From Mycobacterium colombiense (GTDB taxonomy: Bacteria > Actinomycetota > Actinomycetes > Mycobacteriales > Mycobacteriaceae): DNA of 64,000 nucleotides. Positions 22,611 through 33,566 of this stretch are shown here, one piece after another. The stretch covers positions 1 to 64,000 of the forward strand of contig NZ_QMEU01000017.1 of NCBI RefSeq assembly GCF_003284975.1, in the 5' to 3' direction. The notes under the pieces were generated by a model that saw only the letters and a list, made by a program, of their open reading frames with translations, did not search any database and was not told the origin of the DNA. Numbering within the stretch: position 1 is the first letter of the stretch; the number at the start of each line of letters is the position of its first letter. The translations under genes and the position numbers were made by a program.

Positions 22611-23405
22611 ATGTCTGCCAGTTGTCACGTGCCCCGCTTCACCCGCCTCGCGGTCTTCGCCGTCGCGGGGGCCACCGCGCTGTCCCTGTCCGCCTGCGGC
22701 TCTTCGAACAAGTCCAGTCCCCCATCCACCTCGACCTCGACCTCGACGTCGGTCGTGACGTCGACGACCACCTCGGCCACCCCGAACGGCGAAGCGAAGG
22801 TCAGCGGCCTGATCGCCTCGGTCGCGGGCAACTCCATTCAGGTCACCAAGGAAGACAACGCGACCGCCTCGGTGAACTTCACCTCCACCACCAAGATCAC
22901 CGAGGCGGTGCCGGCCGGGCTGCCGGACGTCACCCCCGGCAGCTGCGTCAGCGTGAAGCCGACAGAGGGAACGACGCCGGCGCCCGGGCAGCCCGTCACC
23001 GCCGCGTCGGTGAAGATCAGCCAGTCCGTCAACGGCGCCTGCCCGAAGCCGCCGCAGTCCGCGCCCGGCGGTTCCACCACCACGCCGCCGTCGCTCCCGC
23101 CGTCGCCGGCGCCCGCGAAGCCGGCCTGGGTGCGCGGCTCGGTGGCGTCGGTGTCCGGTAACACCATCAACCTGACCAACACCGATCCCAACGGCAACAC
23201 CACGCAAACGGCCGTCACCGTCGACGACAAGACCAAATACAGCAAGCAGACGCCCGCCAATACCGACGCGATCACTCCCGGCAAATGCCTCTACGCGCGG
23301 GGCACCCAGGACAACGGCGGCGCGCTGCAGGCGACGAGCATCAAGCTACGACAGGCTGTCGACGGCAAATGTGGCAAGCCCAAGCAGCCCGGCCAGGGTG
23401 GCTGA
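22611..23405 (+). CDS. Secreted lipoprotein with two DUF5666-like repeats
   Basis: This 264-residue protein has a lipoprotein signal peptide with lipobox LSAC near residues 27-30, then a Ser/Thr-rich linker (TSTSTSTSVVTSTTTS). Two homologous beta-rich repeats follow (about 50-125 and 150-250), each with a V-G/S-S-V-(A/S)GN-I start and a TPG(S/K)C cysteine-containing core. A Pro/Ser-rich linker separates them. DUF5666-type domains are of unknown function. ATG 22611 follows ATGGAGAAACG; an in-frame TTG precedes it by three bases. The next gene is a paralog. M. tuberculosis has no counterpart between fadE15 and the suf operon in my recollection. Confidence 0.8.
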   Translation: MSASCHVPRFTRLAVFAVAGATALSLSACGSSNKSSPPSTSTSTSTSVVTSTTTSATPNGEAKVSGLIASVAGNSIQVTKEDNATASVNFTSTTKITEAVPAGLPDVTPGSCVSVKPTEGTTPAPGQPVTAASVKISQSVNGACPKPPQSAPGGSTTTPPSLPPSPAPAKPAWVRGSVASVSGNTINLTNTDPNGNTTQTAVTVDDKTKYSKQTPANTDAITPGKCLYARGTQDNGGALQATSIKLRQAVDGKCGKPKQPGQGG

Positions 23406-23508
23406 CCCCGGCTCGGCTGACTGAGATTGCCGTCACTCCCGCCGGCGCGGCGTGAAAACCGCGTCCGGCGGGGGTATTCGCCAACGACGGCGCAATGCGT
23501 GATCGGAG

Positions 23509-24273
23509 ATGAGTGCTGTGGCTGCCCTATCGTTCAAGACCCGGCGGACGCAGATCGCGCTCGGCGCCGTCATCGCCTTCCTCGCACTGTGCGTCGCCAT
23601 GTGTGGGTCCTCCCACGACGCGTCGAACAGCAGCGCACCACGCGCCGTCACGGCGGTCCCGCCCAGCAGCGCGCCCAACGCTGCGCCGCCACCGGCGCCG
23701 GCGCCCCCGCCCGCCCCGCCGATAGGCAAGGACTACGTCGAAGGCATGGTGCAGTCGAATTCGGGTGGCACGGTCGCCCTTCGGACGAGGACCGGTTCGG
23801 CGACGGTGGACTACACACCGCAGACCATGGTCATGGACGTCACCCCGGCCAAGCTGACCGACGTGACGCCCGGCAGTTGCGTGAACATCAAGGCCACCCC
23901 GCAGAGCGCGCCGCCGCCGGCTGCGATCACCGCGCAGGCGGTGACGGTCACCCCATCCGTGGACGGCAAATGCCCGCCGCCCGCCGGGTTCTACGGCACG
24001 ATCGCCTCGGTGTCGGGTAACACCATCGCCGTCAACGGTCTGGGCCCCGGCGGCCCGGGCGCCTCCACCAACGTGACGGTCGCCGACTCGACCACATACC
24101 AGCGGCAGACCCCGTCGGACACCCAGGCGATCACGAACGGGAAATGCATCGGGGCACAAGGGAGTCAGGACGGAGGCGCTCTGCACGCGCAGATGATCAG
24201 CGTGGAGACGTGCCCACCCATGGGGCACCCGCATCACCACCTGCACCTGCCGCACTTGCCCTTCCACCTGTAG
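23509..24273 (+). CDS. Exported DUF5666-like paralog with His-rich tail
   Basis: This 254-residue protein is a tandem paralog of the preceding one. A signal-anchor or signal peptide (about 14-35) ends in a cysteine (VAMC), a poor lipobox because Met is at -1, so lipidation is uncertain. A Pro/Ala-rich linker (about 42-72) precedes two DUF5666-like repeats (about 74-150 and 158-235; IASVSGNTIAVNGLGPGG, TNGKCIGAQGSQDGG). The C-terminus ends in a striking run, GHPHHHLHLPHLPFHL, with six His in sixteen residues, absent from the first paralog and suggestive of metal binding. Confidence 0.75.
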   Translation: MSAVAALSFKTRRTQIALGAVIAFLALCVAMCGSSHDASNSSAPRAVTAVPPSSAPNAAPPPAPAPPPAPPIGKDYVEGMVQSNSGGTVALRTRTGSATVDYTPQTMVMDVTPAKLTDVTPGSCVNIKATPQSAPPPAAITAQAVTVTPSVDGKCPPPAGFYGTIASVSGNTIAVNGLGPGGPGASTNVTVADSTTYQRQTPSDTQAITNGKCIGAQGSQDGGALHAQMISVETCPPMGHPHHHLHLPHLPFHL

Positions 24274-24306
24274 GGTCGGGACGCGGGCAACCGCAGTGGC
24301 GCAGAC

Positions 24307-24654
24307 TCAGACGGTGAATCCGAGGGCGCGCAGTTGCTCGCGGCCGTCCTCGGTGATCTTGTCCGGACCCCACGGCGGGTTCCACACCCAGTTGATCCGC
24401 AGGTCGTCGACGAGGCCGGCGCCCACCAAAGCGCTGCGTGACTGGTCTTCGATGACGTCGGTCAGCGGGCAGGCCGCCGACGTCAGCGTCATGTCGATCA
24501 GCGCGACGGTTCCCTCCTCGCCCGCCTCGACGTTCAGCCCGTAGACCAGTCCCAGGTCGACGACGTTGATGCCGAGTTCGGGGTCGACGACGTCACGCAT
24601 CGCCTCCTCGAGGTCGGCGAGGAACTCCTCATCCTGCGCGGTGGTTTCGCTCAT
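24307..24654 (-). CDS. sufT: SufT / MIP18-family iron-sulfur assembly protein
   Basis: This 115-residue protein of the MIP18 (DUF59) family has DVVDPELGINVVDLGLVYGL near residues 22-41 and MTLTSAACPLTD near 55-66, with the conserved Cys. SufT proteins help Fe-S maturation, and the gene ends the suf operon. The ATG at 24654 lies inside the sufU 3' end, giving a 26-bp overlap; the earlier in-frame start at 24696 is too deep in sufU. It corresponds to Rv1466. Confidence 0.9.
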   Translation of the reverse strand: MSETTAQDEEFLADLEEAMRDVVDPELGINVVDLGLVYGLNVEAGEEGTVALIDMTLTSAACPLTDVIEDQSRSALVGAGLVDDLRINWVWNPPWGPDKITEDGREQLRALGFTV

Positions 24655-25111
24655 CCGTGACCTCCTGAAACTCTGTAGCCGCTTTCGCCAACGCATCCTT
24701 GAACGCCATCCACCCCAGCAGCGCGCATTTCACCCGCGCGGGGTATTTGGCCACCCCGGCGAACGCGATCCCGTCGCCCAGCACGTCCTCGTCGCCCTCG
24801 ACGGTGCCACGCGAGGACACCATCTCGGTGAAGGCGGTGATGGTCTTGAGCGCGTCGCCGACGCTTTGCCCGATCACCTGCTGGGTGAGCACCGAGGTCG
24901 CCGCCTGGCTGATCGAGCAGCCCTGCCCGTCATAGGACACGTCGGCGACGGTCTCGCCGTCCTCGGACAGCGCCACCCGCAGGGTGACCTCGTCACCGCA
25001 GACCGGATTGACGTGAAACACCTCGGCGCAGAACGGTTCCCGCAGCCCGCGGTGCTGTGGGTGCTTGTAGTGGTCCAGGATCACGTCCTGATACATCTGC
25101 TCGAGACGCAA
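24629..25111 (-). CDS. sufU: Fe-S cluster assembly sulfur-transfer protein SufU
   Basis: This 160-residue SufU/IscU-like protein accepts persulfide sulfur from SufS. The zinc/sulfur ligands are visible in NPVCGDEV near residue 35, GQGCSIS near 60 and RVKCALLGW near 123. Start choice: TTG 25111 has GGGAGAGG (25125-25118) at a six-base spacing and overlaps the sufS stop; an in-frame ATG at 25132 would begin upstream but has no ribosome binding site. In M. tuberculosis the homolog starts at the matching VTLRLEQ position. The start region is disturbed by the dispersed repeat that forms the sufS tail. Confidence 0.92.
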   Translation of the reverse strand: MRLEQMYQDVILDHYKHPQHRGLREPFCAEVFHVNPVCGDEVTLRVALSEDGETVADVSYDGQGCSISQAATSVLTQQVIGQSVGDALKTITAFTEMVSSRGTVEGDEDVLGDGIAFAGVAKYPARVKCALLGWMAFKDALAKAATEFQEVTDERNHRAG

Positions 25112-25113
25112 TG

Positions 25114-27237
<2,124 letters not shown>

Positions 27238-27241
<4 letters not shown>

Positions 27242-28437
27242 GAGGCTGTTGTTTCCGTCTTTTCGGTTAAGGCCAGTTCGTGTTCGATGGCCGCGGTCAG
27301 GCGTTCCCGGATTTCGGGCACCCCGATCTTGGAGATGATCTCGGCGAAGAAACCGCGGATGACCAGGCGGCGGGCCTGCTCCTCGGAGATGCCGCGGGAA
27401 CGCAGGTAGAACAGTTGCTCGTCGTCGAAACGGCCAGTGGCACTGGCGTGTCCGGCGCCGACGATCTCGCCCGTCTCGATCTCGAGGTTAGGCACCGAGT
27501 CGGCGCGCGCCCCGTCGGTGAGCACCAGGTTGCGGTTCACCTCAAACGTGTCGGTGCCGGTGGCTTCGGCGCGGATCAGCACATCGCCGATCCAGACGGT
27601 GTGCGCGTCGGGCAGCGCGGAATCCGGATCGCCTTGCAGCGCACCCTTGTACAGCACGTTCGACTTGCAGTCGGGCCGGGCGTGATCCACCAGCAGCCGC
27701 GACTCCAGGTGCTGGCCGTCGTCGGCGAAGTACAGGCCCAGCAGCTCGGCGTCCCCGCCCGGGGCGGTATAGCGCACGTTGGCCGTCAGCCGCACCACTT
27801 CGCCGCCGAGCGTGACGGCGACGTGGCGCAGCACCGCGTCCTTGCCCAGCTTGGCGTGGTGCATGCTGACGTGCACCGCATCGTCGGCCCAGTCGGCGAG
27901 CCACACCACGGTGAGCCGGGCGGCGTCGTCGACGACGAATTCGACGTTGTCGGCGTAGGTTCCGCTGCCCCGCTGGTCGATGACGATGACGGCCTCGGCG
28001 AGCTCGGCGACCCGAACCTGAAGGTGACCGTAGGCCACCGCGCCCTCGCCCGGGCCGGTGACGGTGACGGTGACGCCGATCGGCTCGGCGATGCGGGTGT
28101 CGCGCTCGACGGTGACCACCGTCGCGGAGTTGAACGACGAAAATGCTTGCGCGGCAACCCGGTCGGTGGGCGCCCCACCCTGGCCGAGCCGCTCGTCGCC
28201 GCGCGCGACGGTCTCGACCCGCAGGCCGGGCCGCTCGGCGACGCTGATCCCGGCCTTGCCGGTGGCGCGGGCCGAGCCGTCGTGCAGGCCGCGCAGCCGG
28301 CGCAGCGGGGTGAACCGCCAGAGTTCGTCGCGGCCGTGCGGGACCTCGAACGCGTCCACCTCGAACGAGGAGAACAGCTCGCCCTTGTTGGCAGCGGCGA
28401 GGGCCGAACCCTCAACCGCTTCGGTCAGATTCGTCAC
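27238..28437 (-). CDS. sufD: SufD scaffold protein
   Basis: This 399-residue protein partners with SufB and SufC in the Fe-S scaffold. Recognisable features are the N-terminal FEVPHGRDELWRFTPLRRL near residues 32-50 and the right-handed beta-helix core. The SufB/D C-terminal block GAGHASATGRFDDEQLFYLRSRGISEEQARRLVIRGFF lies near 328-365. The conserved His of the scaffold is in GAGHASATG. GTG 28437 overlaps the sufB TAG by one base; the open frame further upstream is inside sufB. Confidence 0.94.
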
Positions 28438-29885
28438 TAGCCGACCGCGCCTTCCATCTGCAGCTCGATCAGACGGTTGAGCTCGAGCGCATACTCCATG
28501 GGCAGCTCTTTGGCGATCGGCTCGACGAAGCCGCGAACCACCATGGCCATGGCCTCGTCCTCGGTCAGGCCGCGGCTCATCAGGTAGAACAGCTGGTTCT
28601 CGCTGACCTTGGACACGGTGGCCTCGTGGCCCATGGTGACGTCGTCCTCGCGGATGTCGACGTAGGGATAGGTGTCGCTGCGGCTGATCGTATCGACCAG
28701 CAGCGCATCGCATTTCACGCTGGACCGCGATCCGTGCGCGCCCTTGTTCACCTGCACCAGGCCGCGGTAGGAGGTGCGGCCGCCGCCGCGGGCCACCGAC
28801 TTGGACACGATGTTGCTCGACGTGTTCGGCGCCAGGTGCAGCATCTTCGCGCCGGTGTCCTGGTGTTGGTCTTCGCCGGCGAAGGCCACCGAGAGCACCT
28901 CGCCCTTGGCGTGCTCGCCGGTCATCCAGACCGCCGGGTACTTCATGGTGACCTTCGACCCGATGTTGCCGTCGATCCACTCCATGGTGGCACCGGCCTC
29001 GGCGCGGGCCCGCTTGGTGACCAGGTTGTAGACGTTGCCCGACCAGTTCTGGATCGTCGTGTAGCGAACGCGCGCATTGGGTTTCACGATGATCTCGACC
29101 ACCGCGGAGTGCAGCGAGTCCGACTTGTAGATGGGCGCCGTACAACCCTCGACGTAGTGCACGTAGGAGCCCTCGTCGGCGATGATCAGCGTCCGCTCGA
29201 ACTGACCCATGTTCTCGGTGTTGATCCGGAAGTAGGCCTGCAGCGGGATGTCGACGTGCACGCCCTTGGGCACGTAGATGAACGAGCCACCGCTCCACAC
29301 CGCGGTGTTCAGCGCGGAGAACTTGTTGTCCCCGGCCGGGATCACGGTGCCGAAGTACTCCTGGAAGATCTCCGGGTGCTCACGCAGCGCCGTGTCGGTG
29401 TCCAGGAAGATGACGCCCTGCTTCTCCAGGTCCTCCCGGATGGAGTGGTAGACGACCTCGGATTCGTACTGGGCCGCGACACCGGAGACCAGCCGCTGCT
29501 TCTCGGCTTCGGGGATGCCCAGCTTGTCGTAGGTGTTCTTGATGTCCGCGGGCAGGTCGTCCCACGTCGCGGCCTGCTTCTCGCTGGAGCGCACGAAGTA
29601 CTTGATGTTGTCGAAGTCGATGCCCTCCAGGTTCGAGCCCCAGTTCGGCATCGGCTTGCGGTCGAAGATGCGCAGCGCCTTGAGCCGGGTCTGCAACATC
29701 CATTCGGGCTCGTTCTTCTTCGCCGAGATGTCGCGGACGACGGCCTCCGACAGGCCGCGCTGGGCGCTGGCGCCGGCGACGTCGGAGTCCGCCCAGCCGT
29801 AGCCGTACCGCCCCAGGGAGGCGATCGCCTCTTCCTGGGTCAGCGGCGCGGTAGCCGTCTTGCTGGCCTCGGGGGTGAGTGTCAT
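28437..29885 (-). CDS. sufB: SufB scaffold protein, intein-free
   Basis: This 482-residue protein is the core Fe-S scaffold. Visible blocks include [16 protein letters not shown] with C248, KCDALL near residue 400 and the C-terminal [36 protein letters not shown]. In M. tuberculosis this gene (Rv1461) carries an intein at the VEG-C site; here the sequence is continuous, so no protein splicing is needed. ATG 29885 overlaps the sufR stop by four bases. The reading frame upstream to 30428 is a shadow of sufR. Confidence 0.96.
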   Translation of the reverse strand: MTLTPEASKTATAPLTQEEAIASLGRYGYGWADSDVAGASAQRGLSEAVVRDISAKKNEPEWMLQTRLKALRIFDRKPMPNWGSNLEGIDFDNIKYFVRSSEKQAATWDDLPADIKNTYDKLGIPEAEKQRLVSGVAAQYESEVVYHSIREDLEKQGVIFLDTDTALREHPEIFQEYFGTVIPAGDNKFSALNTAVWSGGSFIYVPKGVHVDIPLQAYFRINTENMGQFERTLIIADEGSYVHYVEGCTAPIYKSDSLHSAVVEIIVKPNARVRYTTIQNWSGNVYNLVTKRARAEAGATMEWIDGNIGSKVTMKYPAVWMTGEHAKGEVLSVAFAGEDQHQDTGAKMLHLAPNTSSNIVSKSVARGGGRTSYRGLVQVNKGAHGSRSSVKCDALLVDTISRSDTYPYVDIREDDVTMGHEATVSKVSENQLFYLMSRGLTEDEAMAMVVRGFVEPIAKELPMEYALELNRLIELQMEGAVG

Positions 29886-30655
29886 CGAGACGCTCCTTTG
29901 ATGCTCGTGGTGTCGGTCGTACGGCGCGGGCTGGGCGCCGTGCGTGATGCCTGGGTCAGGGGTACGTGCGTGGTGCAGGCGCAGTCGCCGTTGACGATGG
30001 TCGCCAACCGCTGGACGTGGGTGCCCAGCACCTCGGCCATGGCCTGTTGTTCGGCGTCGCACAGCTCGGGGAATTCCTCCGCGACGTGCGACACCGGGCA
30101 GTGGTGCTGGCAGATCTGCACGCCGTGGATCGGCCCGCCGACCTGCGTGGTGGTGGTGACGTACCCGGCTTTGGTCAGTGCGGTGGCGATGCGGTCGGCG
30201 GCCGCCTCGACGTCGGTGTCGGCCGCGCTGTCGGCCGCGGGAACGTCGGCCAGGATGGCGTCGATGCGCTGCCGGGCGAACGCCTGCACCGCCTCTTCCC
30301 CACCGATTTCGCGCAGTTGCCGCATGGCCGCCGCGGCCAGGTCGTCGTAGGCGTGGTCGAGCTTGGCCCGCCCGGCCGAGGTCAGCCGGTACCGCTTGGC
30401 GGGACGCCCGCGCCCCGCCTGCTGCCACGCGGCGGGCGCCGTGGCCTCGGCGTCGCCGGCCTCAATCAGCGCGTCGAGGTGGCGTCGCACGCCGGCGGCC
30501 GTCAAACCCAGCCGGTCACCGATCTCCGCGGCGGTGATCGATCCGGATTCCAACAGCAGGCGCACGATCGCGCGGCGGGTGTAACCATCCGGCACCGGCG
30601 CGCCGACGTCGGCCACGCCGGTAGCGGCCCCATCGGGGCTGGTTCGGATTTTCAC
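29882..30655 (-). CDS. sufR: SufR-like iron-sulfur-sensing repressor of the suf operon
   Basis: This protein of about 257 residues has an N-terminal winged HTH (about 20-75; [36 protein letters not shown]). Its C-terminal cysteine-rich sensor region has [15 protein letters not shown] and [11 protein letters not shown], which probably bind an Fe-S cluster. SufR represses its own operon and releases DNA when the cluster is lost (Rv1460 in M. tuberculosis). The frame reaches TTG 30694; GTG 30655 ([13 protein letters not shown]) is the more plausible start. ATGA overlap with sufB. Confidence 0.9.
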   Translation of the reverse strand: MKIRTSPDGAATGVADVGAPVPDGYTRRAIVRLLLESGSITAAEIGDRLGLTAAGVRRHLDALIEAGDAEATAPAAWQQAGRGRPAKRYRLTSAGRAKLDHAYDDLAAAAMRQLREIGGEEAVQAFARQRIDAILADVPAADSAADTDVEAAADRIATALTKAGYVTTTTQVGGPIHGVQICQHHCPVSHVAEEFPELCDAEQQAMAEVLGTHVQRLATIVNGDCACTTHVPLTQASRTAPSPRRTTDTTSIKGASR

Positions 30656-30740
30656 AACACCAGTGTGACGCAATTCCGGGGATCGGTCTAGCAAGGGTCC
30701 CCTGTCCTGGCGTCGCGATGCTCACACTCGGTGGAATGCG

Positions 30741-30782
30741 CGGCGACCCGCGGCGCCCGGCGGCGCCGCGCTTGCGATCGCC
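30741..30782 (-). repeat. Dispersed repeat copy upstream of mptB
   Basis: This 42-bp copy matches the reverse complement of the 53-bp tandem unit core at 37 of 42 positions. It lies in the 159-bp gap between the divergent sufR and mptB genes, 32 bp before the mptB ATG, and may overlap its promoter. Confidence 0.75.
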
Positions 30783-30814
30783 GCTGGCTTGGGGCCGACG
30801 GCTAGGCTGCTCTG

Positions 30815-32527
30815 ATGGCAGCCCGCCACCACACGCTGAGCTCGTCGATCGCGAGTCTGCACGGCGACGAGCAAGCAGTGGGCTCGCCGCTGAACGATAC
30901 CGAGCTCACCGCGCTGCGCCGCACCCGCCTGTTCGGTGCCGCCGGCACCGTGGTGATGGCGATCGGCGCGCTGGGCGCCGGCGCGCGTCCCGTCGTGCAG
31001 GACCCCACCTTCGGGGTGCGGCTGCTCAACCTCCCGTCGCGGATCCAGACGGTGTCGCTGACCATGACCACCACCGGCGCCGTCATGATGGCGCTGGCCT
31101 GGTTGATGCTGGGCAGGTTCGCGCTGGGCAACCGGCGGATGTCGCGCGGCGACCTGGACCGCACCCTGCTGCTGTGGGTGCTGCCGCTGCTGATCGCCCC
31201 GCCGATGTACAGCAAGGACGTCTACTCCTACCTGGCGCAAAGCCAGATCTCGCTGGAGGGCCTGGACCCCTACCGGGTTGGCCCGGCCTCCGGCCTGGGG
31301 CTGTCGCACATCTTCACGCTGTCCGTGCCGACGCTGTGGCGCGAGACGCCCGCGCCGTACGGGCCGCTGTTCCTGTGGATCGGGCGCGGCATCTCGGCGG
31401 TCACCGGGGAGAACATCGTCGCCGCCGTGCTGTGTCACCGCCTGGTGGAGCTGGTTGGGGTGGCCCTGATCGTGTGGGCGACCCCGCGCCTGGCCCGGCG
31501 CTGCGGCGTCGCTGAGGTCAGCGCCCTGTGGCTGGGCGCGGCCAATCCGCTGCTCATCATGCATCTGGTGGCCGGCGCACACAACGAGGCGCTGATGCTG
31601 GGCCTGATGCTGGCCGGGGCGGAATTCGCGCTGCGCGGCATCTCGGATGGCAAAGCGCCGCGGCTGCTGCCCCACTCCTGGAAGCTCGGGCCGGACTGGG
31701 AGCCGCTGGGGATGCTGGTCGCCGGCGCCGTGCTGATCGTGCTGTCGTCGCAGGTGAAACTGCCGTCGTTGCTGGCGCTGGGCTTCGTCACGATGGCCCT
31801 GGCCTACCGCTGCGGTGGCACCCTGCGCGCGCTGCTGCTGACCGGCGGCGGCATGGCGGCGCTGTCGCTGGCGGTGATGGCGCTGGTGGGCTGGGCCAGC
31901 GGCCTGGGCTTCGGCTGGATCTACACGCTGGGCACCGCCAACGTGGTACGCAGCTGGATGTCGCCGCCCACGCTGCTGGCGCTGGGCACCGGGCAGGTGG
32001 GCATCCTGCTGGGGCTGGGCGATCACACCACCGCGGTGCTGGGGCTGACCCGCGCGATCGGTGTGCTGATCATCACGGTCATGGTGGCCTGGTTGCTGCT
32101 GGCCGTCTTCCGCGGCCGGCTGCACCCGATCGGCGGGCTGGGCGTGGCGCTGGGCATCACGGTGCTGCTGTTTCCCGTCGTGCAGCCCTGGTACCTGCTA
32201 TGGGCCATCATCCCGCTGGCCGCCTGGGCGACGCGCACCGGCTTCCGCGTCGCGGCGATCGTCATCAGCCTGGTCGTCGGAATCTTCGGCCCCACCGCCA
32301 ACGGCGACCGGTTCGCGCTGTTCCAGATCATCGATGCCACGCTGGCCAGCACCGCCATCGTCGTGGCGCTCATCGCGCTGACCTACACCCGCCTGCCCTG
32401 GCGCCGCCCGCCCCTCCCGGACACCGAATCCGACGGCCAACCCGTCACCGACGAGACGGCACCGCCGCAGCCTCCGTCGACCCCCCGCCCGACGCCGGCG
32501 CATGGCGCCTACGCTGATTCCACGTGA
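30815..32527 (+). CDS. mptB: Alpha-(1->6)-mannopyranosyltransferase MptB-like
   Basis: This 570-residue polytopic membrane protein of the GT-C type has about 13 hydrophobic segments and a Pro-rich C-terminal tail (about 535-570). It corresponds to Rv1459c/MptB, which uses polyprenyl-phosphomannose to build the proximal alpha-1,6-mannan core of lipomannan. The first loop contains PPMYSKDVYSYLAQSQISLEGLDPYRVGP near residues 128-156, where GT-C catalytic acids lie. Its TGA is part of the GTGA that starts a 77-bp MIRU-type element, after which the ABC ATPase begins. Confidence 0.87.
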   Translation: MAARHHTLSSSIASLHGDEQAVGSPLNDTELTALRRTRLFGAAGTVVMAIGALGAGARPVVQDPTFGVRLLNLPSRIQTVSLTMTTTGAVMMALAWLMLGRFALGNRRMSRGDLDRTLLLWVLPLLIAPPMYSKDVYSYLAQSQISLEGLDPYRVGPASGLGLSHIFTLSVPTLWRETPAPYGPLFLWIGRGISAVTGENIVAAVLCHRLVELVGVALIVWATPRLARRCGVAEVSALWLGAANPLLIMHLVAGAHNEALMLGLMLAGAEFALRGISDGKAPRLLPHSWKLGPDWEPLGMLVAGAVLIVLSSQVKLPSLLALGFVTMALAYRCGGTLRALLLTGGGMAALSLAVMALVGWASGLGFGWIYTLGTANVVRSWMSPPTLLALGTGQVGILLGLGDHTTAVLGLTRAIGVLIITVMVAWLLLAVFRGRLHPIGGLGVALGITVLLFPVVQPWYLLWAIIPLAAWATRTGFRVAAIVISLVVGIFGPTANGDRFALFQIIDATLASTAIVVALIALTYTRLPWRRPPLPDTESDGQPVTDETAPPQPPSTPRPTPAHGAYADST

Positions 32528-32604
32528 GCCGCGCCGACGACGATGCAGAGCGAAGCGATGAGGCGGGGGCACCTCCCGCTTGCCGGGGAGAGCAGCGCTC
32601 GTGA
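32524..32604 (+). repeat. MIRU-type element between mptB and the ABC ATPase, GTGA on both sides
   Basis: A 77-bp unit (32524-32600) is inserted at a stop/start junction. GTGAG occurs at 32524-32528 (mptB stop) and again at 32601-32605 (start of the next gene). It contains CGACGATGCAGAGCGAAGCG and ends in GGAGAGCAGCGCTC, supplying a ribosome binding site (GGAGAG, 32587-32592) eight bases before the GTG. This is the structure described for mycobacterial interspersed repetitive units. Confidence 0.85.
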
Positions 32605-33566
32605 GTTCGGCCTTTCCAGAATCGCGCAAATCCCCTGACACGGTGGTCCGGCTGCGCGGCGTCACCAAGACCTATGGGTCCGGCGCGACCGCCGTCGAGG
32701 CCGTCGCCAACCTCGATCTCGAGGTGCAGGCCGCCGAGGTGCTGGCCCTGCTCGGGCCCAATGGCGCCGGCAAGACGACGACGGTGGAGATGTGCGAGGG
32801 CTTCGTGCGGCCCGACGCCGGAACGATCGAGGTGCTCGGCCTGGACCCGATCGCCGACAACGCGCGACTGCGGGCGCGGATCGGGGTGATGCTGCAGGGC
32901 GGCGGCGGCTATCCCGCGGCGCGGGTCGGCGAGATGCTCAACCTGGTGGCGGCCTACGCCGCCGACCCGCTGGACCCCACCTGGCTGCTGGACACGCTCG
33001 GCCTCACCGACGCGGCCCGCACCACCTACCGACGGCTCTCCGGCGGGCAGCAGCAACGCCTGGCGCTGGCCTGCGCGCTGGTCGGGCGCCCCGAACTGGT
33101 GTTCCTCGACGAGCCCACCGCGGGCATGGACGCGCACGCCCGGCTGCTGGTGTGGGAACTGATCGACGCGCTGCGCCGCGACGGCGTGACGGTGGTGCTG
33201 ACCACGCATCAGCTCAAGGAGGCCGAGGAACTCGCCGACCGGCTGGTGATCATCGACCACGGGGCGACGGTGGCCTCCGGCACGCCGACGGAGCTGATGC
33301 GCAGCGGGGCCAAGGACCAGCTGCGGTTCAGCGCACCGCCGCGCCTGGATCTGTCGCTGCTGTCCGCCGCCCTGCCGGAGGACTACAAGGCCACCGAGGT
33401 GACGCCGGGCGAGTACCTGATCGAAGGGCACGTCGACCCCCAGGTGCTGGCCACCGTCACTGCGTGGTGCGCGCGGATCGACGTGCTGGCCACCGACGTG
33501 CGCGTCGAGCAACGCAGCCTCGAGGACGTGTTCCTCGACCTCACCGGCAGGAAGTTACGGCCTTGA
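32601..33566 (+). CDS. ABC transporter ATP-binding protein (Rv1458c-like)
   Basis: This 321-residue ATPase has Walker A LLGPNGAGKTTT near residues 47-58, signature LSGGQQQRLALA near 144-155, Walker B LVFLDEPTAGMD near 164-175 and a switch His in LTTHQ. A C-terminal regulatory region (about 230-320) is typical of drug or lipid exporter ATPases (CcmA/DrrA type). The frame is open from 32580, but GTG 32601 is the start created by the MIRU junction, with GGAGAG eight bases upstream. The permease gene overlaps its 3' end by four bases. Confidence 0.93.
   Translation: MSSAFPESRKSPDTVVRLRGVTKTYGSGATAVEAVANLDLEVQAAEVLALLGPNGAGKTTTVEMCEGFVRPDAGTIEVLGLDPIADNARLRARIGVMLQGGGGYPAARVGEMLNLVAAYAADPLDPTWLLDTLGLTDAARTTYRRLSGGQQQRLALACALVGRPELVFLDEPTAGMDAHARLLVWELIDALRRDGVTVVLTTHQLKEAEELADRLVIIDHGATVASGTPTELMRSGAKDQLRFSAPPRLDLSLLSAALPEDYKATEVTPGEYLIEGHVDPQVLATVTAWCARIDVLATDVRVEQRSLEDVFLDLTGRKLRP

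Noticed and set aside
29298..30428. Apparent N-terminal extensions of sufD and sufB into the upstream genes
   Set aside because: Both are open only because of high GC. The overlapping start/stop codons at 28437 and 29885 and family lengths fix the real starts.
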